46,252 bases of DNA from an uncultured Lachnospiraceae bacterium (GCA_947571775.1 CANOZK010000018.1:1-46252), one strand, 5' to 3'; shown: positions 6,761 to 15,006, counted from the stretch's first letter. Made by a program: numbers and translations. The notes: generated by a model from the sequence alone, not told the origin.

Positions 6761-7594
6761 ATGAGCAATTCAAATATCGCTCCATTTGTAAAATGGGCTG
6801 GCGGAAAGCGCCAGTTGCTTCCGCAGATAAAGGAAAAAATGCCTGAAAAATACAACCATTATTATGAACCGTTTGTGGGTGGGGGTGCAGTCGTGTTTGA
6901 ATTGCTGCCTGCAAATGCGCTGATTAACGATATCAACAAGGCATTGATTAACGCATATAAGCAGATTCGTTATGCCCCGGAAGCATTTTTAAAGGTAATT
7001 CATAAGTTTGACTCTGAAATATGGGAAGATGGAAAGCAATATTATTATTCTCTCCGAGAACATTACAACGACAAGCTGATGAAAGCAGAGTATGATGCGG
7101 AATTGGCCGCTCTGTTTGTATTTATCAACAAACACTGCTTTAATGGCCTGTATCGGGTGAACGGTAAGGGCTTGTTCAATGTTCCCTACAACAACAGCCG
7201 CAGGCCATCTGTGGATGAGAACGTCATTTTAGATATTTCCGCATATTTGCAGAAAATAACCATCCTGGAAGGCGATTTTGAAATTGCCTGTACAGACGCC
7301 AAGAAAGGCGATTTCGTATTCATTGACAGCCCCTATGCACCGCTGAATCCCAGCTCGTTTGAATCCTACACAAAGGAAGGCTTTGACATCGAAAGCCATA
7401 GACGTCTGGCAAGACTTTACGATGAATTGACAGCCAGGGGCTGCTACTGTATGCTCACCAATCACAACACGGATCTGATAAATGAGCTATACGGCAAAAA
7501 AGGCTATACAATAGATGTAATAGACGTAAAGCGTCTGATTAATTCCAATGGTTCCAAGCGGGTAGGCAAAGAAGTAATCATCTGCAATTATTAA
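6761..7594 (+). CDS. dpnM: DNA adenine methyltransferase, DpnM type (GATC)
   Basis: A 277-aa D12-class N6-adenine methyltransferase of the Dam/DpnM group, which methylates the adenine of double-stranded GATC with S-adenosylmethionine. Features are the F-V-K-W-A-G-G-K-R N-terminal motif (9-17), motif I as P-F-V-G-G-G-A (38-43), the K-H-C-F-N-G-L-Y-R-V-N segment (124-134) and the catalytic motif D-S-P-Y at 189-192, a variant of D-P-P-Y seen in this group. Length fits the family. It is the first gene of a three-gene unit with a second methyltransferase and a DpnII-type endonuclease, the same order as in pneumococcal DpnII. Specificity for GATC is inferred from the neighbours and family. Confidence 0.9.
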   Translation: MSNSNIAPFVKWAGGKRQLLPQIKEKMPEKYNHYYEPFVGGGAVVFELLPANALINDINKALINAYKQIRYAPEAFLKVIHKFDSEIWEDGKQYYYSLREHYNDKLMKAEYDAELAALFVFINKHCFNGLYRVNGKGLFNVPYNNSRRPSVDENVILDISAYLQKITILEGDFEIACTDAKKGDFVFIDSPYAPLNPSSFESYTKEGFDIESHRRLARLYDELTARGCYCMLTNHNTDLINELYGKKGYTIDVIDVKRLINSNGSKRVGKEVIICNY

Positions 7595-7607
7595 AGGAGC
7601 CGAAGCA

Positions 7608-8420
7608 ATGGAAAATCTGTTTGCAAAAAAAGTACGTTTGTATTTTGAGACAGACGCATCACAGTTAATCCTGGGAAATTCCTGTCAGATTCTACCGAAA
7701 ATGCAGTCGGAATCCGTAGATATGATCTTTGCAGATCCGCCCTATTTCCTGAGTAATGACGGAATTACCTGCCAGGGCGGAAGGATGGTTTCCGTAAATA
7801 AAGGCTCCTGGGACAAACTCTCGGAAAACGGAAATGGTATCGCCGATAAACATAAATTTAACAGAAAATGGATCAAACTGTGCAAAAAGGTGCTGACTCC
7901 CAACGGCACGATCTGGATATCGGGAACCCTGCACAATATCTATTCCATTGGTATGGCATTGGAGCAGGAAGGCTTCAAGATTCTCAATAACATCACATGG
8001 CAAAAAACAAATCCACCGCCGAATTTATCATGTCGATGCTTCACACATTCTACGGAAACCATTTTATGGGCAAAAAAGAATGAAAAGAGGTCTCGGCATC
8101 TTTTTAATTACCAGAAAATGAAAGAAATGAATCATGGAAAGCAAATGAAAGATGTCTGGAGCGGTTCCCTTACCAAACCTTCTGAGAAAAAGGAAGGAAA
8201 ACATCCGACACAAAAACCGAGATATTTGCTTGAGAGAATTGTACTGGCTTCCACAGAAGAAGGACAAGTCATCTTAGATCCTTTCTGCGGTTCGGGGACT
8301 ACCGGAGTTGAGGCCGTGCGCCTTGGAAGAAATTTTATTGGAATGGATATAAACGAAGAATACCTGGAAATATCCAGGAGAAGATTGGAGAAAGCAGAAA
8401 ATGACAAACAGAAATTTTGA
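7608..8420 (+). CDS. dpnA: Second DNA adenine methyltransferase, DpnA type
   Basis: A 270-aa beta-class N6-adenine methyltransferase. The catalytic D-P-P-Y is at residues 43-46, and the S-adenosylmethionine site D-P-F-C-G-S-G-T-T-G is at 224-233; this order (motif IV before motif I) is the beta class. It resembles DpnA, which in pneumococcus can methylate single-stranded GATC and protects incoming plasmid DNA during transformation. GGAG lies 8 bases upstream of ATG, 13 bases after the first methyltransferase. Its end overlaps the endonuclease start by 20 bases. Confidence 0.9.
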   Translation: MENLFAKKVRLYFETDASQLILGNSCQILPKMQSESVDMIFADPPYFLSNDGITCQGGRMVSVNKGSWDKLSENGNGIADKHKFNRKWIKLCKKVLTPNGTIWISGTLHNIYSIGMALEQEGFKILNNITWQKTNPPPNLSCRCFTHSTETILWAKKNEKRSRHLFNYQKMKEMNHGKQMKDVWSGSLTKPSEKKEGKHPTQKPRYLLERIVLASTEEGQVILDPFCGSGTTGVEAVRLGRNFIGMDINEEYLEISRRRLEKAENDKQKF

Positions 8421-9261
8421 CGAATGGCTGAGTAAATTCAGACCAAGCATTTCCCGTTATGACTATTACATTGATTTTGAGAAGGTTATCAAAAATGTTG
8501 AGAAAATCAAAATCGAATTAAATATCTTAAATTCCCTGATTGGCTCAAAAAACATTGAGGAAGATTTTGAAAAAATTGTGACAAAATATCCAGAAACGCT
8601 GTCCTGCGTGCCGCTGCTTCTCGCCGTGCGCGGAAATGAAATTTATGCGCAGGATGACGAAGGTCTGTTTCTATATAATTTCAAAAAAATGAATTATCCC
8701 GTGGAGCAGTATAAGGTTTTTATGCGCAAAACTGGTTTGTTTGATCTGATTGCCAACCATCTGGTCAATAATCTGGTCGATTACGCGCTCGGCGTAGAAA
8801 CCGGACTGGACTCCAACGGCCGAAAAAACAGGGGCGGTCATCAGATGGAAGATTTGGTGGAAAAATATATCTTAGAGGCAGGATTTGAAAAGGACATAAC
8901 TTATTTTAAGGAAATGTATTTAAAGGATGTTGAGAAAAAATGGAACATTGATTTATCTGCACTTTCCAATCAGGGCAAAGCGGCAAAGAGATTTGATTTT
9001 GTTATAAAAACCGTCTCGATGATTTACGGTGTGGAAACCAATTTTTATGCCGGAGGCGGCTCCAAACTCAATGAGACAGCCAGGAGCTATAAGATGCTTT
9101 CCCAGGAAGCCGATACCATCGCCGGATTTACGTTTGTGTGGTTTACAGACGGAATCGGGTGGAAGAGTGCAAGAGGAAATTTAAGAGAAACCTTTGAAGT
9201 TATGGATACGATTTACAGCATTGATGATATGGAAAACGGAATCATACAAAAACTATCATAA
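8401..9261 (+). CDS. dpnB: Type II restriction endonuclease, DpnII type
   Basis: A 286-aa protein close in length to DpnII and matching its pattern: an N-terminal F-D-E-W-L-S-K-F, a central G-R-K-N-R-G-G-H-Q-M-E-D-L-V-E around 140-155, and a following strand K-R-F-D-F-V-I-K with G-V-E-T-N-F-Y, the likely metal-binding D-x(n)-E-x-N part of a PD-(D/E)XK-like core. It should cut unmethylated GATC. The start overlaps the previous gene by 20 bases, with GGAGAAA upstream, so synthesis is coupled to the methyltransferases. A hairpin terminator follows immediately. Confidence 0.9.
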   Translation: MTNRNFDEWLSKFRPSISRYDYYIDFEKVIKNVEKIKIELNILNSLIGSKNIEEDFEKIVTKYPETLSCVPLLLAVRGNEIYAQDDEGLFLYNFKKMNYPVEQYKVFMRKTGLFDLIANHLVNNLVDYALGVETGLDSNGRKNRGGHQMEDLVEKYILEAGFEKDITYFKEMYLKDVEKKWNIDLSALSNQGKAAKRFDFVIKTVSMIYGVETNFYAGGGSKLNETARSYKMLSQEADTIAGFTFVWFTDGIGWKSARGNLRETFEVMDTIYSIDDMENGIIQKLS

Positions 9262-9275
9262 ACTCTTTGAAAACA

Positions 9276-9310
9276 AAAGGCATCAGCCGCCGAAACGACT
9301 GATGCTTTTT
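9276..9310. terminator. Bidirectional terminator, end of island
   Basis: GCATCAG at 9280-9286 pairs with CTGATGC at 9299-9305. T5 follows on the plus strand and a CTTTTG run on the minus strand. It serves the DpnII-type operon and the convergent DUF3881 gene. Confidence 0.8.
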
Positions 9311-9321
9311 GCTGATATTTT

Positions 9322-10197
9322 TTAAAAATAGATTTCTCCTTGGAGCCAGACCGTTCCCTTAAACCGTCTTCCCTTCTCTGGTTCTCCTAGTAAATCCTTT
9401 TTATTGATGCAGAGATCAAACTGCATATCGTTGCATTCCACCGTCATATGATAAATCGATTCCCCTGTCATGGTATTCTGAAAATCCATACATTCGATAA
9501 TCTCACCCATAATATTATACTGGTCGCATTCGATTCCATGGGGCATAAAATAGGAATCTACGATGCTAAAAATATCTTCGGTTTCGATTCTCCTGGAAAT
9601 CATAGAGTAAGTATCAATATCATCAATGGTAAGGCTTTCCATCGCTTCCTCATCGCCCTTGCGCGCTTCAGCAATCAAATGATTCCTATTCTGCGCAGCT
9701 TCCTGTGCGATGCGGACCTGCTCCTTGTCCTTTTTTACCGGAAGCAGAATTTTTCCCTCGTATGCCAGCCCGGACAAACTGACTGGTAAATTTTCCGCTG
9801 ACAAAATATTCCTGCCCAAACTGCTTAAATATTCCCCTGCGTTTTGGATATAGAAAATCAAGGTGACGCCGATGCGCACATCGTCGCAGACTCCCGCATA
9901 AGACTCTTTGCTGGCATGACGCTCGACGATCAACTGTTCCTGTGTAGTGATTCCTGTTCCTCGAAAAAATGGGAAATAATACGCAATATGAAACTGATTG
10001 TTTTCATCGTATTCGCCACAGACCGTGATTCCACAGTCGCATCCGTAATTTTTGGAAAATTCCGCAAAATGGCAGTCAGGATGTGAATCCACCACGACTT
10101 TTTCATCGTAAGAGCAGACAACTTCTTTTAGAAGATCTTCCAAATCCTTGATCTTTGTCAAACCGGAAAAACCTATGGATCGTAGAAATTTATGCAT
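9322..10197 (-). CDS. DUF3881 family protein
   Basis: A 291-aa soluble protein matching DUF3881, a family of unknown function found in Lachnospiraceae next to serS. It starts M-H-K-F-L-R-S-I-G-F-S. The middle contains a cysteine-bearing strand region (C-D-C-G-I-T-V-C-G-E-Y-D), and the C-terminal part around 215-290 is beta-rich (I-M-G-E-I-I-E-C, then M-T-V-E-C-N-D-M-Q-F-D-L-C-I-N-K-K-D-L-L-G). There is no signal peptide or membrane segment. GGAGG lies 8 bases before ATG. It is the last gene of the parA operon, 20 bases after serS. Confidence 0.8.
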   Translation of the reverse strand: MHKFLRSIGFSGLTKIKDLEDLLKEVVCSYDEKVVVDSHPDCHFAEFSKNYGCDCGITVCGEYDENNQFHIAYYFPFFRGTGITTQEQLIVERHASKESYAGVCDDVRIGVTLIFYIQNAGEYLSSLGRNILSAENLPVSLSGLAYEGKILLPVKKDKEQVRIAQEAAQNRNHLIAEARKGDEEAMESLTIDDIDTYSMISRRIETEDIFSIVDSYFMPHGIECDQYNIMGEIIECMDFQNTMTGESIYHMTVECNDMQFDLCINKKDLLGEPEKGRRFKGTVWLQGEIYF

Positions 10198-10217
10198 ACT
10201 TCCACCTCCCGATTTTA

Positions 10218-11504
10218 TTATGATTTCTTTACAATTCTATCTTTGCCGCCCATATAAGAACGCAATGCTTTTGGTATATTCACACTACCGTCTGCATTTA
10301 AATTATTTTCCAGAAATGCAATCAGCATTCTGGGCGGAGCAGCTACGGTATTGTTTAAGGTATGGGCAAGGTATTTCTTTTGTTCCCCATTTACCCGAAT
10401 TTTTAGGCGGCGTGCCTGCGCGTCGCCCAAATTGGAGCAGCTTCCCACTTCAAAGTATTTTTGCTGTCTAGGTGACCAAGCTTCCACGTCAATGGATTTT
10501 ACCTTCAAATCCGCCAGATCGCCAGAACAGCATTCCAAAGTACGCACCGGTATATCCAGAGAGCGGAACAAATCAACGGTGTTTTTCCACAGCTCGTCAA
10601 ACCATTTCATGCTTTCCTCTGGCTTGCAGATTACCACCATTTCCTGTTTTTCAAACTGATGAATCCGGTATACGCCCCTTTCTTCCAGCCCATGCGCCCC
10701 TTTTTCTTTTCGGAAGCAAGGGGAATAGCTGGTTAGTGTCAGCGGAAGCTTCTCTTCTGGTACAATGGTGTCGATGAATTTTCCAATCATAGAATGCTCA
10801 CTGGTTCCGATCAGATACAAATCTTCTCCCTCGATTTTGTACATCATCGCTTCCATTTCCGCAAAACTCATAACGCCAGTCACTACATCGCTGCGGATCA
10901 TAAACGGGGGCACACAATAGGTAAAACCTCTGTCGATCATAAAATCTCTCGCATAGCTAATCACTGCGGAGTGGAGTCTGGCAATATCGCCCATCAGATA
11001 ATAAAAGCCATTTCCCGCAACTCTCCGGGCGCTGTCCAAATCCAAACCGTCAAAGCTTTCCATAATCTCTGCGTGGTAAGGGATTTCAAAATCCGGGACA
11101 ACTGGCTCCCCATATCGCTGCACTTCCACATTTTCGCTGTCGTCTTTGCCGATGGGAACCGATGCGTCAATGATATTTGGAATAACCAGCATAATTTCTC
11201 TTATTTTATTTTCTACTTCTTTTTCTCTTGCGGTGAGTTCTTCGATTCTTTTTCCGCTTGCGGACACCTCCTGTTTGATCTTTTCTGCTTCCTCTTTTTT
11301 GCCTTGTCCCATTAAAGCTCCAATTTGTTTGGATACTTTATTTCGATTTGCCCGCAGTCCCTCTACTTCCTGTTTAATTTCCCGGTTCTCCTGATCCAGA
11401 ACCAACACCTGATCCACCAGCTCTAATTTTGATTCCTGAAATTTTTTGCGGATGTTTTCTTTTACTGCATCTGGATTCTCCCGTAAAAATTTTATATCAA
11501 GCAT
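10218..11504 (-). CDS. serS: Seryl-tRNA synthetase
   Basis: A 428-aa class II synthetase that charges tRNA-Ser. Residues 1-105 form the long coiled-coil arm that grips the tRNA variable arm. Motif 2 spans about 262-288 (P-C-F-R-K-E-K-G-A-H-G, then G-V-Y-R-I-H-Q-F-E-K). Motif 3 is around 381-400 (H-T-L-N-N-T, then P-P-R-M-L-I-A-F-L-E-N). Usual bacterial enzymes have T-A-E-V-P and L-N-G-S-G-L-A-V-G-R at two of these places; here they read G-T-S-E-H-S and L-N-N-T-V-A-A-P-P-R, closer to the archaeal/eukaryotic pattern. I recall this form from other Lachnospiraceae. AGGAG lies 8 bases before ATG. No T-box is visible ahead of it. Confidence 0.93.
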   Translation of the reverse strand: MLDIKFLRENPDAVKENIRKKFQESKLELVDQVLVLDQENREIKQEVEGLRANRNKVSKQIGALMGQGKKEEAEKIKQEVSASGKRIEELTAREKEVENKIREIMLVIPNIIDASVPIGKDDSENVEVQRYGEPVVPDFEIPYHAEIMESFDGLDLDSARRVAGNGFYYLMGDIARLHSAVISYARDFMIDRGFTYCVPPFMIRSDVVTGVMSFAEMEAMMYKIEGEDLYLIGTSEHSMIGKFIDTIVPEEKLPLTLTSYSPCFRKEKGAHGLEERGVYRIHQFEKQEMVVICKPEESMKWFDELWKNTVDLFRSLDIPVRTLECCSGDLADLKVKSIDVEAWSPRQQKYFEVGSCSNLGDAQARRLKIRVNGEQKKYLAHTLNNTVAAPPRMLIAFLENNLNADGSVNIPKALRSYMGGKDRIVKKS

Positions 11505-11522
11505 TGTCTTTTCTCCTATCTA

Positions 11523-12053
11523 TTACTCTGCAACATTTTCTACATTCTCAGCCAATCCAAAATTCACAGCTTTTCGCAAAGCCTCCACTTCCTCCTGACT
11601 TAACATCACATAAGATTCTCCCTTTACAATTTCTTTTAAATACAAAAAGCAATTATCCCTGCTGTGTATGGCATTTAAAATAACCCCCGTATTGTTTTTA
11701 TCCAGCAAGGCCAGGACAAAACTCATCTTTCCGCCCACATCGTCAAAGGCATCGTACTTTTCGACGCCGTATTTGCTGAACAGCCGTCCATAATTTTTTT
11801 TCAAAATATCGATTCCCTGTTCATGCGACTCATTGGCCTCCACCAACTGATCCAAATCCCGAAAGCGATGAACGAACACTCTCTCTAGAGATTGCCCATC
11901 TTTTCCTCTCATAAACCCTTTATATTTTCTTTCTAACCGCCTCACGCGCATACCCATGCGGAACACGATTAAAAAAAGTATCACGATAAACACCGCTAAT
12001 ATTAGAATGATAATAGCCGGATCTATCCCGACACTTGTAAAGAAATCACTCAT
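11523..12053 (-). CDS. DUF4446 family membrane-anchored protein
   Basis: A 176-aa protein with one N-terminal transmembrane helix at about 13-34, then a basic R-x-R-R-L-E-R-K-Y patch placing the rest in the cytoplasm. The soluble part has a helical region (E-S-H-E-Q-G-I-D-I-L-K-K-N-Y) and a beta region with S-F-V-L-A-L-L-D and G-V-I-L-N-A-I-H-S-R, typical of DUF4446. Function is unknown; the family regularly lies beside parB in clostridia. GGGGAG precedes the ATG. It sits 12 bases after parB and 18 before serS. Confidence 0.85.
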   Translation of the reverse strand: MSDFFTSVGIDPAIIILILAVFIVILFLIVFRMGMRVRRLERKYKGFMRGKDGQSLERVFVHRFRDLDQLVEANESHEQGIDILKKNYGRLFSKYGVEKYDAFDDVGGKMSFVLALLDKNNTGVILNAIHSRDNCFLYLKEIVKGESYVMLSQEEVEALRKAVNFGLAENVENVAE

Positions 12054-12065
12054 ATGTACTCTCCC

Positions 12066-12962
12066 CTACCCAATGGATTCAAATATTTCAATAATCCTTT
12101 CCAATTCCTCTTGGGAATAATATTCAATTTCTATTTTCCCCTTATGATTCTTCTTTCTGTTAATTGTTACCTTAGTCCCAATAATCCCCTTCATTTTGTC
12201 TTCTAATTTTTCGTAAATGGCGTCTTCAGCGGAGGTTTCTTTCACTTCATTTCTTTTCTCTGGGCTGAGCATACTTTTAACCAGCTTTTCTGTTTCCCGC
12301 ACACTTAACTTTTTATCAAAAATCTGATTGGCCAGCTCCACCTGTTGCTCTGGATCTGTAATGGCAAGCAAAGCCCTGGCATGGCCGGTGGTCAGCATTT
12401 CATCGATCAGCATTTCCTGAACTTTTTCCTCCAACTTCAACAGACGAAGCGAATTTGTCACGGCAGTCCTGCTCTTTGCCACTCGATCAGCAATTTCATC
12501 CTGTTTCAAATGAAACTCCTCCAACAGCCTTTTATAAGCCGCCGCCTCTTCAATGGGATTCAAATCTTCCCTTTGGATATTTTCTATCAAGGAGATTTCT
12601 ACAATCTGTTGCTGGGAATACTCTCTGATCACAACCGGGATTTCTTTTATCCCGGCAAGCTTTGCCGCCCTCCATCTTCTCTCCCCTGCGACAATCTCAT
12701 AATAATCATCTTTTTGGAGGACAAGCAAAGGCTGCAATACGCCATATTGTTTGATGGACTCTGCCAGCTCCAGCAAAGAATCCTCGTCAAACTGTTTTCT
12801 GGGCTGTTCCCTATTCGGTTCCACTTTTGAAATTTTTATCGAGAGAATCTCATTCTTTTTTTCAGTATCTTCCGTTCCCTCATGCGAATTTGTTTTTTCC
12901 GAGTAATAATTGGGAATCAGGGAATCCAATCCCTTACCCAGACCAGATTTCCTAACAGCCAT
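12066..12962 (-). CDS. parB: Chromosome partitioning protein ParB (Spo0J)
   Basis: A 298-aa ParB. After a short N-terminal K-S-G-L-G-K-G-L-D-S-L-I-P come the CTPase/ParB domain with R-E-Q-P-R-K-Q-F-D, the conserved G-E-R-R-W-R-A nucleotide-binding loop and I-E-N-I-Q-R-E, then the helix-turn-helix that reads parS and a C-terminal dimer domain. It loads at parS, slides as a CTP clamp and works with ParA to segregate origins. ATG at 12962 is chosen (GGAGGAG 6-9 bases upstream); a longer frame exists but overlaps parA. Start and parA end overlap by 11 bases. Confidence 0.95.
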   Translation of the reverse strand: MAVRKSGLGKGLDSLIPNYYSEKTNSHEGTEDTEKKNEILSIKISKVEPNREQPRKQFDEDSLLELAESIKQYGVLQPLLVLQKDDYYEIVAGERRWRAAKLAGIKEIPVVIREYSQQQIVEISLIENIQREDLNPIEEAAAYKRLLEEFHLKQDEIADRVAKSRTAVTNSLRLLKLEEKVQEMLIDEMLTTGHARALLAITDPEQQVELANQIFDKKLSVRETEKLVKSMLSPEKRNEVKETSAEDAIYEKLEDKMKGIIGTKVTINRKKNHKGKIEIEYYSQEELERIIEIFESIG

Positions 12963-13737
12963 CCTCTCCTCCGTTTCTATCCCGGTTAACGACTTCTTCA
13001 GCCAGACGGCGGTAACTCTCTGCTCCTGCTGACTTTTTATCATATAAATTAATGGGCATTCCATGGCTGGGCGCCTCTGCTAAACGTACATTTCTCGGAA
13101 TAATTGTTTTATAAATATTTTGTTTCAAATTGTCTTTCACATTTTCTACAACTTCCAAAGACAGATTCGTTCTGGCATCGTACATGGTAAAAACAACACC
13201 TTCCATTTCAAGCTTCGGATTCAGCCGTTCCTGCACCAACTGAATGGTATGAACCAACTGAGACAATCCCTCCAAAGCATAATACTCACACTGAATGGGC
13301 ACAATGACAGAATCAGCAGCCGACATGGCATTAATCGTCAACATACTCAAAGAAGGAGGACAATCCATAATGATAAAATCAAAATTATTTTTCACTTCTT
13401 CCACTGCATTCTTTAATATATACTCTTTATTGTCAACGCCTATCAATTCAATCTCAGCGCCAGCCAAATTCATATTCGATGGTATCAAAGCCAGATTCTG
13501 CTGAATATTTGGAAGAATGCACTCTTGAATCGTCTTCTTTCCCAACATCAGTTCATAAAGTGTGTTCTCCGATTTGTTTTTGTCTACACCAACACCGCTC
13601 GTAGTGTTTCCTTGGGGATCAATGTCTATCACCAATACTTCTTTATCCATCTCAGCAAGACAAGATCCCAGATTTATTGTCGTTGTAGACTTTCCTACTC
13701 CGCCCTTTTGGTTTGCAATCGCTATTACTCTTCCCAA
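12952..13737 (-). CDS. parA: Chromosome partitioning ATPase ParA (Soj)
   Basis: A 261-aa ParA/MinD-type ATPase with deviant Walker A K-G-G-V-G-K-S-T near the N-terminus, Walker A-prime V-I-D-I-D-P-Q-G-N and Walker B F-I-I-M-D-C-P-P. The frame is open to ATG at 13770, but I place the start at TTG 13737: AGGAGG lies 9 bases before it, the resulting N-terminus MGRVIAIANQKGG is the family norm, and the likely -10 box (TATAAT at 13771-13776) would put the ATG upstream of the transcript. ParB and the parS site at 13853 complete the system. Confidence 0.93.
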   Translation of the reverse strand: MGRVIAIANQKGGVGKSTTTINLGSCLAEMDKEVLVIDIDPQGNTTSGVGVDKNKSENTLYELMLGKKTIQECILPNIQQNLALIPSNMNLAGAEIELIGVDNKEYILKNAVEEVKNNFDFIIMDCPPSLSMLTINAMSAADSVIVPIQCEYYALEGLSQLVHTIQLVQERLNPKLEMEGVVFTMYDARTNLSLEVVENVKDNLKQNIYKTIIPRNVRLAEAPSHGMPINLYDKKSAGAESYRRLAEEVVNRDRNGGEDGC

Positions 13738-13852
13738 ATCATGATCCCTCCTCTGCTTTGTATCTAACATATTATATCACTTTTCTATTTGAATATCCAT
13801 ACAAAAAGAAATGTTTGTAACAATTCCTCTTTACAGGCTTGACTGCAACAAA

Positions 13853-13868
13853 TGTTTCACGTGAAACA
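13853..13868. promoter_or_regulatory. parS: parS centromere site
   Basis: TGTTTCACGTGAAACA is the perfect 16-bp palindromic ParB binding site. It lies about 115 bases upstream of the parA start, just ahead of the -35 box of the rightward hydrolase promoter and about 8.7 kb from dnaA. ParB loading and spreading here could also affect both neighbouring promoters. Confidence 0.95.
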
Positions 13869-13878
13869 TTTTTGCCTC

Positions 13879-13907
13879 TTGTATATGAAATCTATTTCAC
13901 GTATAAT
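13879..13907 (+). promoter_or_regulatory. Promoter of the hydrolase gene
   Basis: TTGTAT and TATAAT are 17 bases apart. The -35 box starts 11 bases after parS. Transcription would begin near 13914, giving an untranslated leader of about 120 bases that contains the hairpins described at 13925-14015. Confidence 0.7.
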
Positions 13908-13924
13908 AATCATAAATCAATAAA

Positions 13925-14015
13925 GTCAAATATCCTGCCACAGGCAACGGGGCATTTGACTCTCACGGCAGTCGCCAAATGGACATACAAACGTATCTGC
14001 TTGGCCCATTGCTTG
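13925..14015 (+). ncRNA. Structured leader RNA candidate
   Basis: The leader between the promoter and the hydrolase start folds well by eye. GTCAAAT (13925-13931) pairs perfectly with ATTTGAC (13954-13960), closing an inner CCTG/CAGG hairpin. A second domain pairs CAAATGG (13976-13982) with CCATTG (14006-14011), around an ATAC/GTAT stem. AAGGAGG comes about 10 bases later. I could not match it to a named riboswitch class. The segment looks to me like one that recurs in Lachnospiraceae genomes, but that is memory, not a search. Confidence 0.4.
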
Positions 14016-14036
14016 CGGAAATTAAGGAGGTTTAAC

Positions 14037-14996
14037 ATGAACAAACGCAAACATAAATTTTCTACTCCTGGCATTTTATTTACCATCGCAATCGGGATGA
14101 TTCATCTCGCAAATAAAGCCATTATGGCATCCTCATCTTTTTATGATGTACATCCACGCTCCAAAAACCATTATTTCTACAAGTGGAAATTTGGTAAAAT
14201 TTTTTACACGAAACAGGGCAGCGGCAAACCTTTGTTGCTCATTCACGACTTACAGACAGGTTTATCCAATTACGAGTGGAATAAGATTGAAGCCGATTTA
14301 ACAAAGAATCATGAAGTATACACCCTGGATTTACTAGGATGTGGAAAATCAGATAAACCCAAAATAACTTATACCAATTTTCTGTATGTCCAGCTTCTAT
14401 GTGATTTTATAAAAAATGTTATCGGCCGCAAAACAGACGTTATTGCCAGCGGATATTCGGGTTCCTTTAGCATCATGGCCTGCCGCAACGATGAAACTTT
14501 ATTCCGAAAAATTCTGTTGATTAATCCGCCCGATTTTAAAGAGTTAAACGAGATTCCCAGTAAAAATTCTGCTTTACAGAAAATATTATTGGAAATTCCG
14601 GTTATCGGCACAATGATTTACAATATACTGATGTGCCGCCAAAACATCGACCATATATTTTCCGAAGAGATGTTCTTCAACCCATTTCGGATAGAGCCTG
14701 ATTTTCTGGACGCCTACTACGAAAACGCGCATATCGATCACTGCGAAGGAAAATATCTATATGCCAGCCGAATTGGAAAATACACAAACATCAATATTGC
14801 CAACTGTATCCACAAAACCGATCACAGCATCTATATAATAGAAGGAAATTATGAAAAAAAAGCAAAAGAGATTGTAAAGACATACACCAATTATAATCCG
14901 GCAATCGAGACAACATTTATCAAATATGCAAAGCATTTTCCGCATCTGGAAAACCCGGAAGAATTTCTAAAACAGGCCGATCTTTTTTTAAACTAA
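14037..14996 (+). CDS. Alpha/beta-hydrolase, membrane-anchored
   Basis: A 319-aa alpha/beta-hydrolase-fold protein. Residues 12-30 are hydrophobic and may be an anchor or signal. The fold begins near G-K-I-F-Y-T-K-Q-G-S-G-K-P-L-L-L-I-H-D (oxyanion-side strand and loop), then L-D-L-L-G-C-G-K-S-D-K-P, and the nucleophile elbow is S-G-Y-S-G-S with Ser as nucleophile. The final K-H-F-P-H-L-E-N-P-E-E-F supplies the probable catalytic His. The substrate is unknown. ATG at 14037 is chosen because AAGGAGG lies 7 bases upstream; the frame extends 66 codons further but overlaps the promoter and parS. It is the only rightward gene left of oriC in the core region. Confidence 0.8.
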   Translation: MNKRKHKFSTPGILFTIAIGMIHLANKAIMASSSFYDVHPRSKNHYFYKWKFGKIFYTKQGSGKPLLLIHDLQTGLSNYEWNKIEADLTKNHEVYTLDLLGCGKSDKPKITYTNFLYVQLLCDFIKNVIGRKTDVIASGYSGSFSIMACRNDETLFRKILLINPPDFKELNEIPSKNSALQKILLEIPVIGTMIYNILMCRQNIDHIFSEEMFFNPFRIEPDFLDAYYENAHIDHCEGKYLYASRIGKYTNINIANCIHKTDHSIYIIEGNYEKKAKEIVKTYTNYNPAIETTFIKYAKHFPHLENPEEFLKQADLFLN

Positions 14997-15006
14997 AAAA
15001 TGTTTT

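Noticed and set aside
11505..11522. T-box leader before serS
   Set aside because: serS starts 18 bases after the previous gene; there is no room for a leader.
13885..13901. Second parS site (TTTCACGT)
   Set aside because: Only one half matches; it lies in the spacer of the hydrolase promoter and lacks the second arm.
13839..14036. N-terminal extension of the hydrolase
   Set aside because: It runs through parS-adjacent sequence, the promoter and the structured leader, and lacks a ribosome-binding site; ATG 14037 has AAGGAGG.
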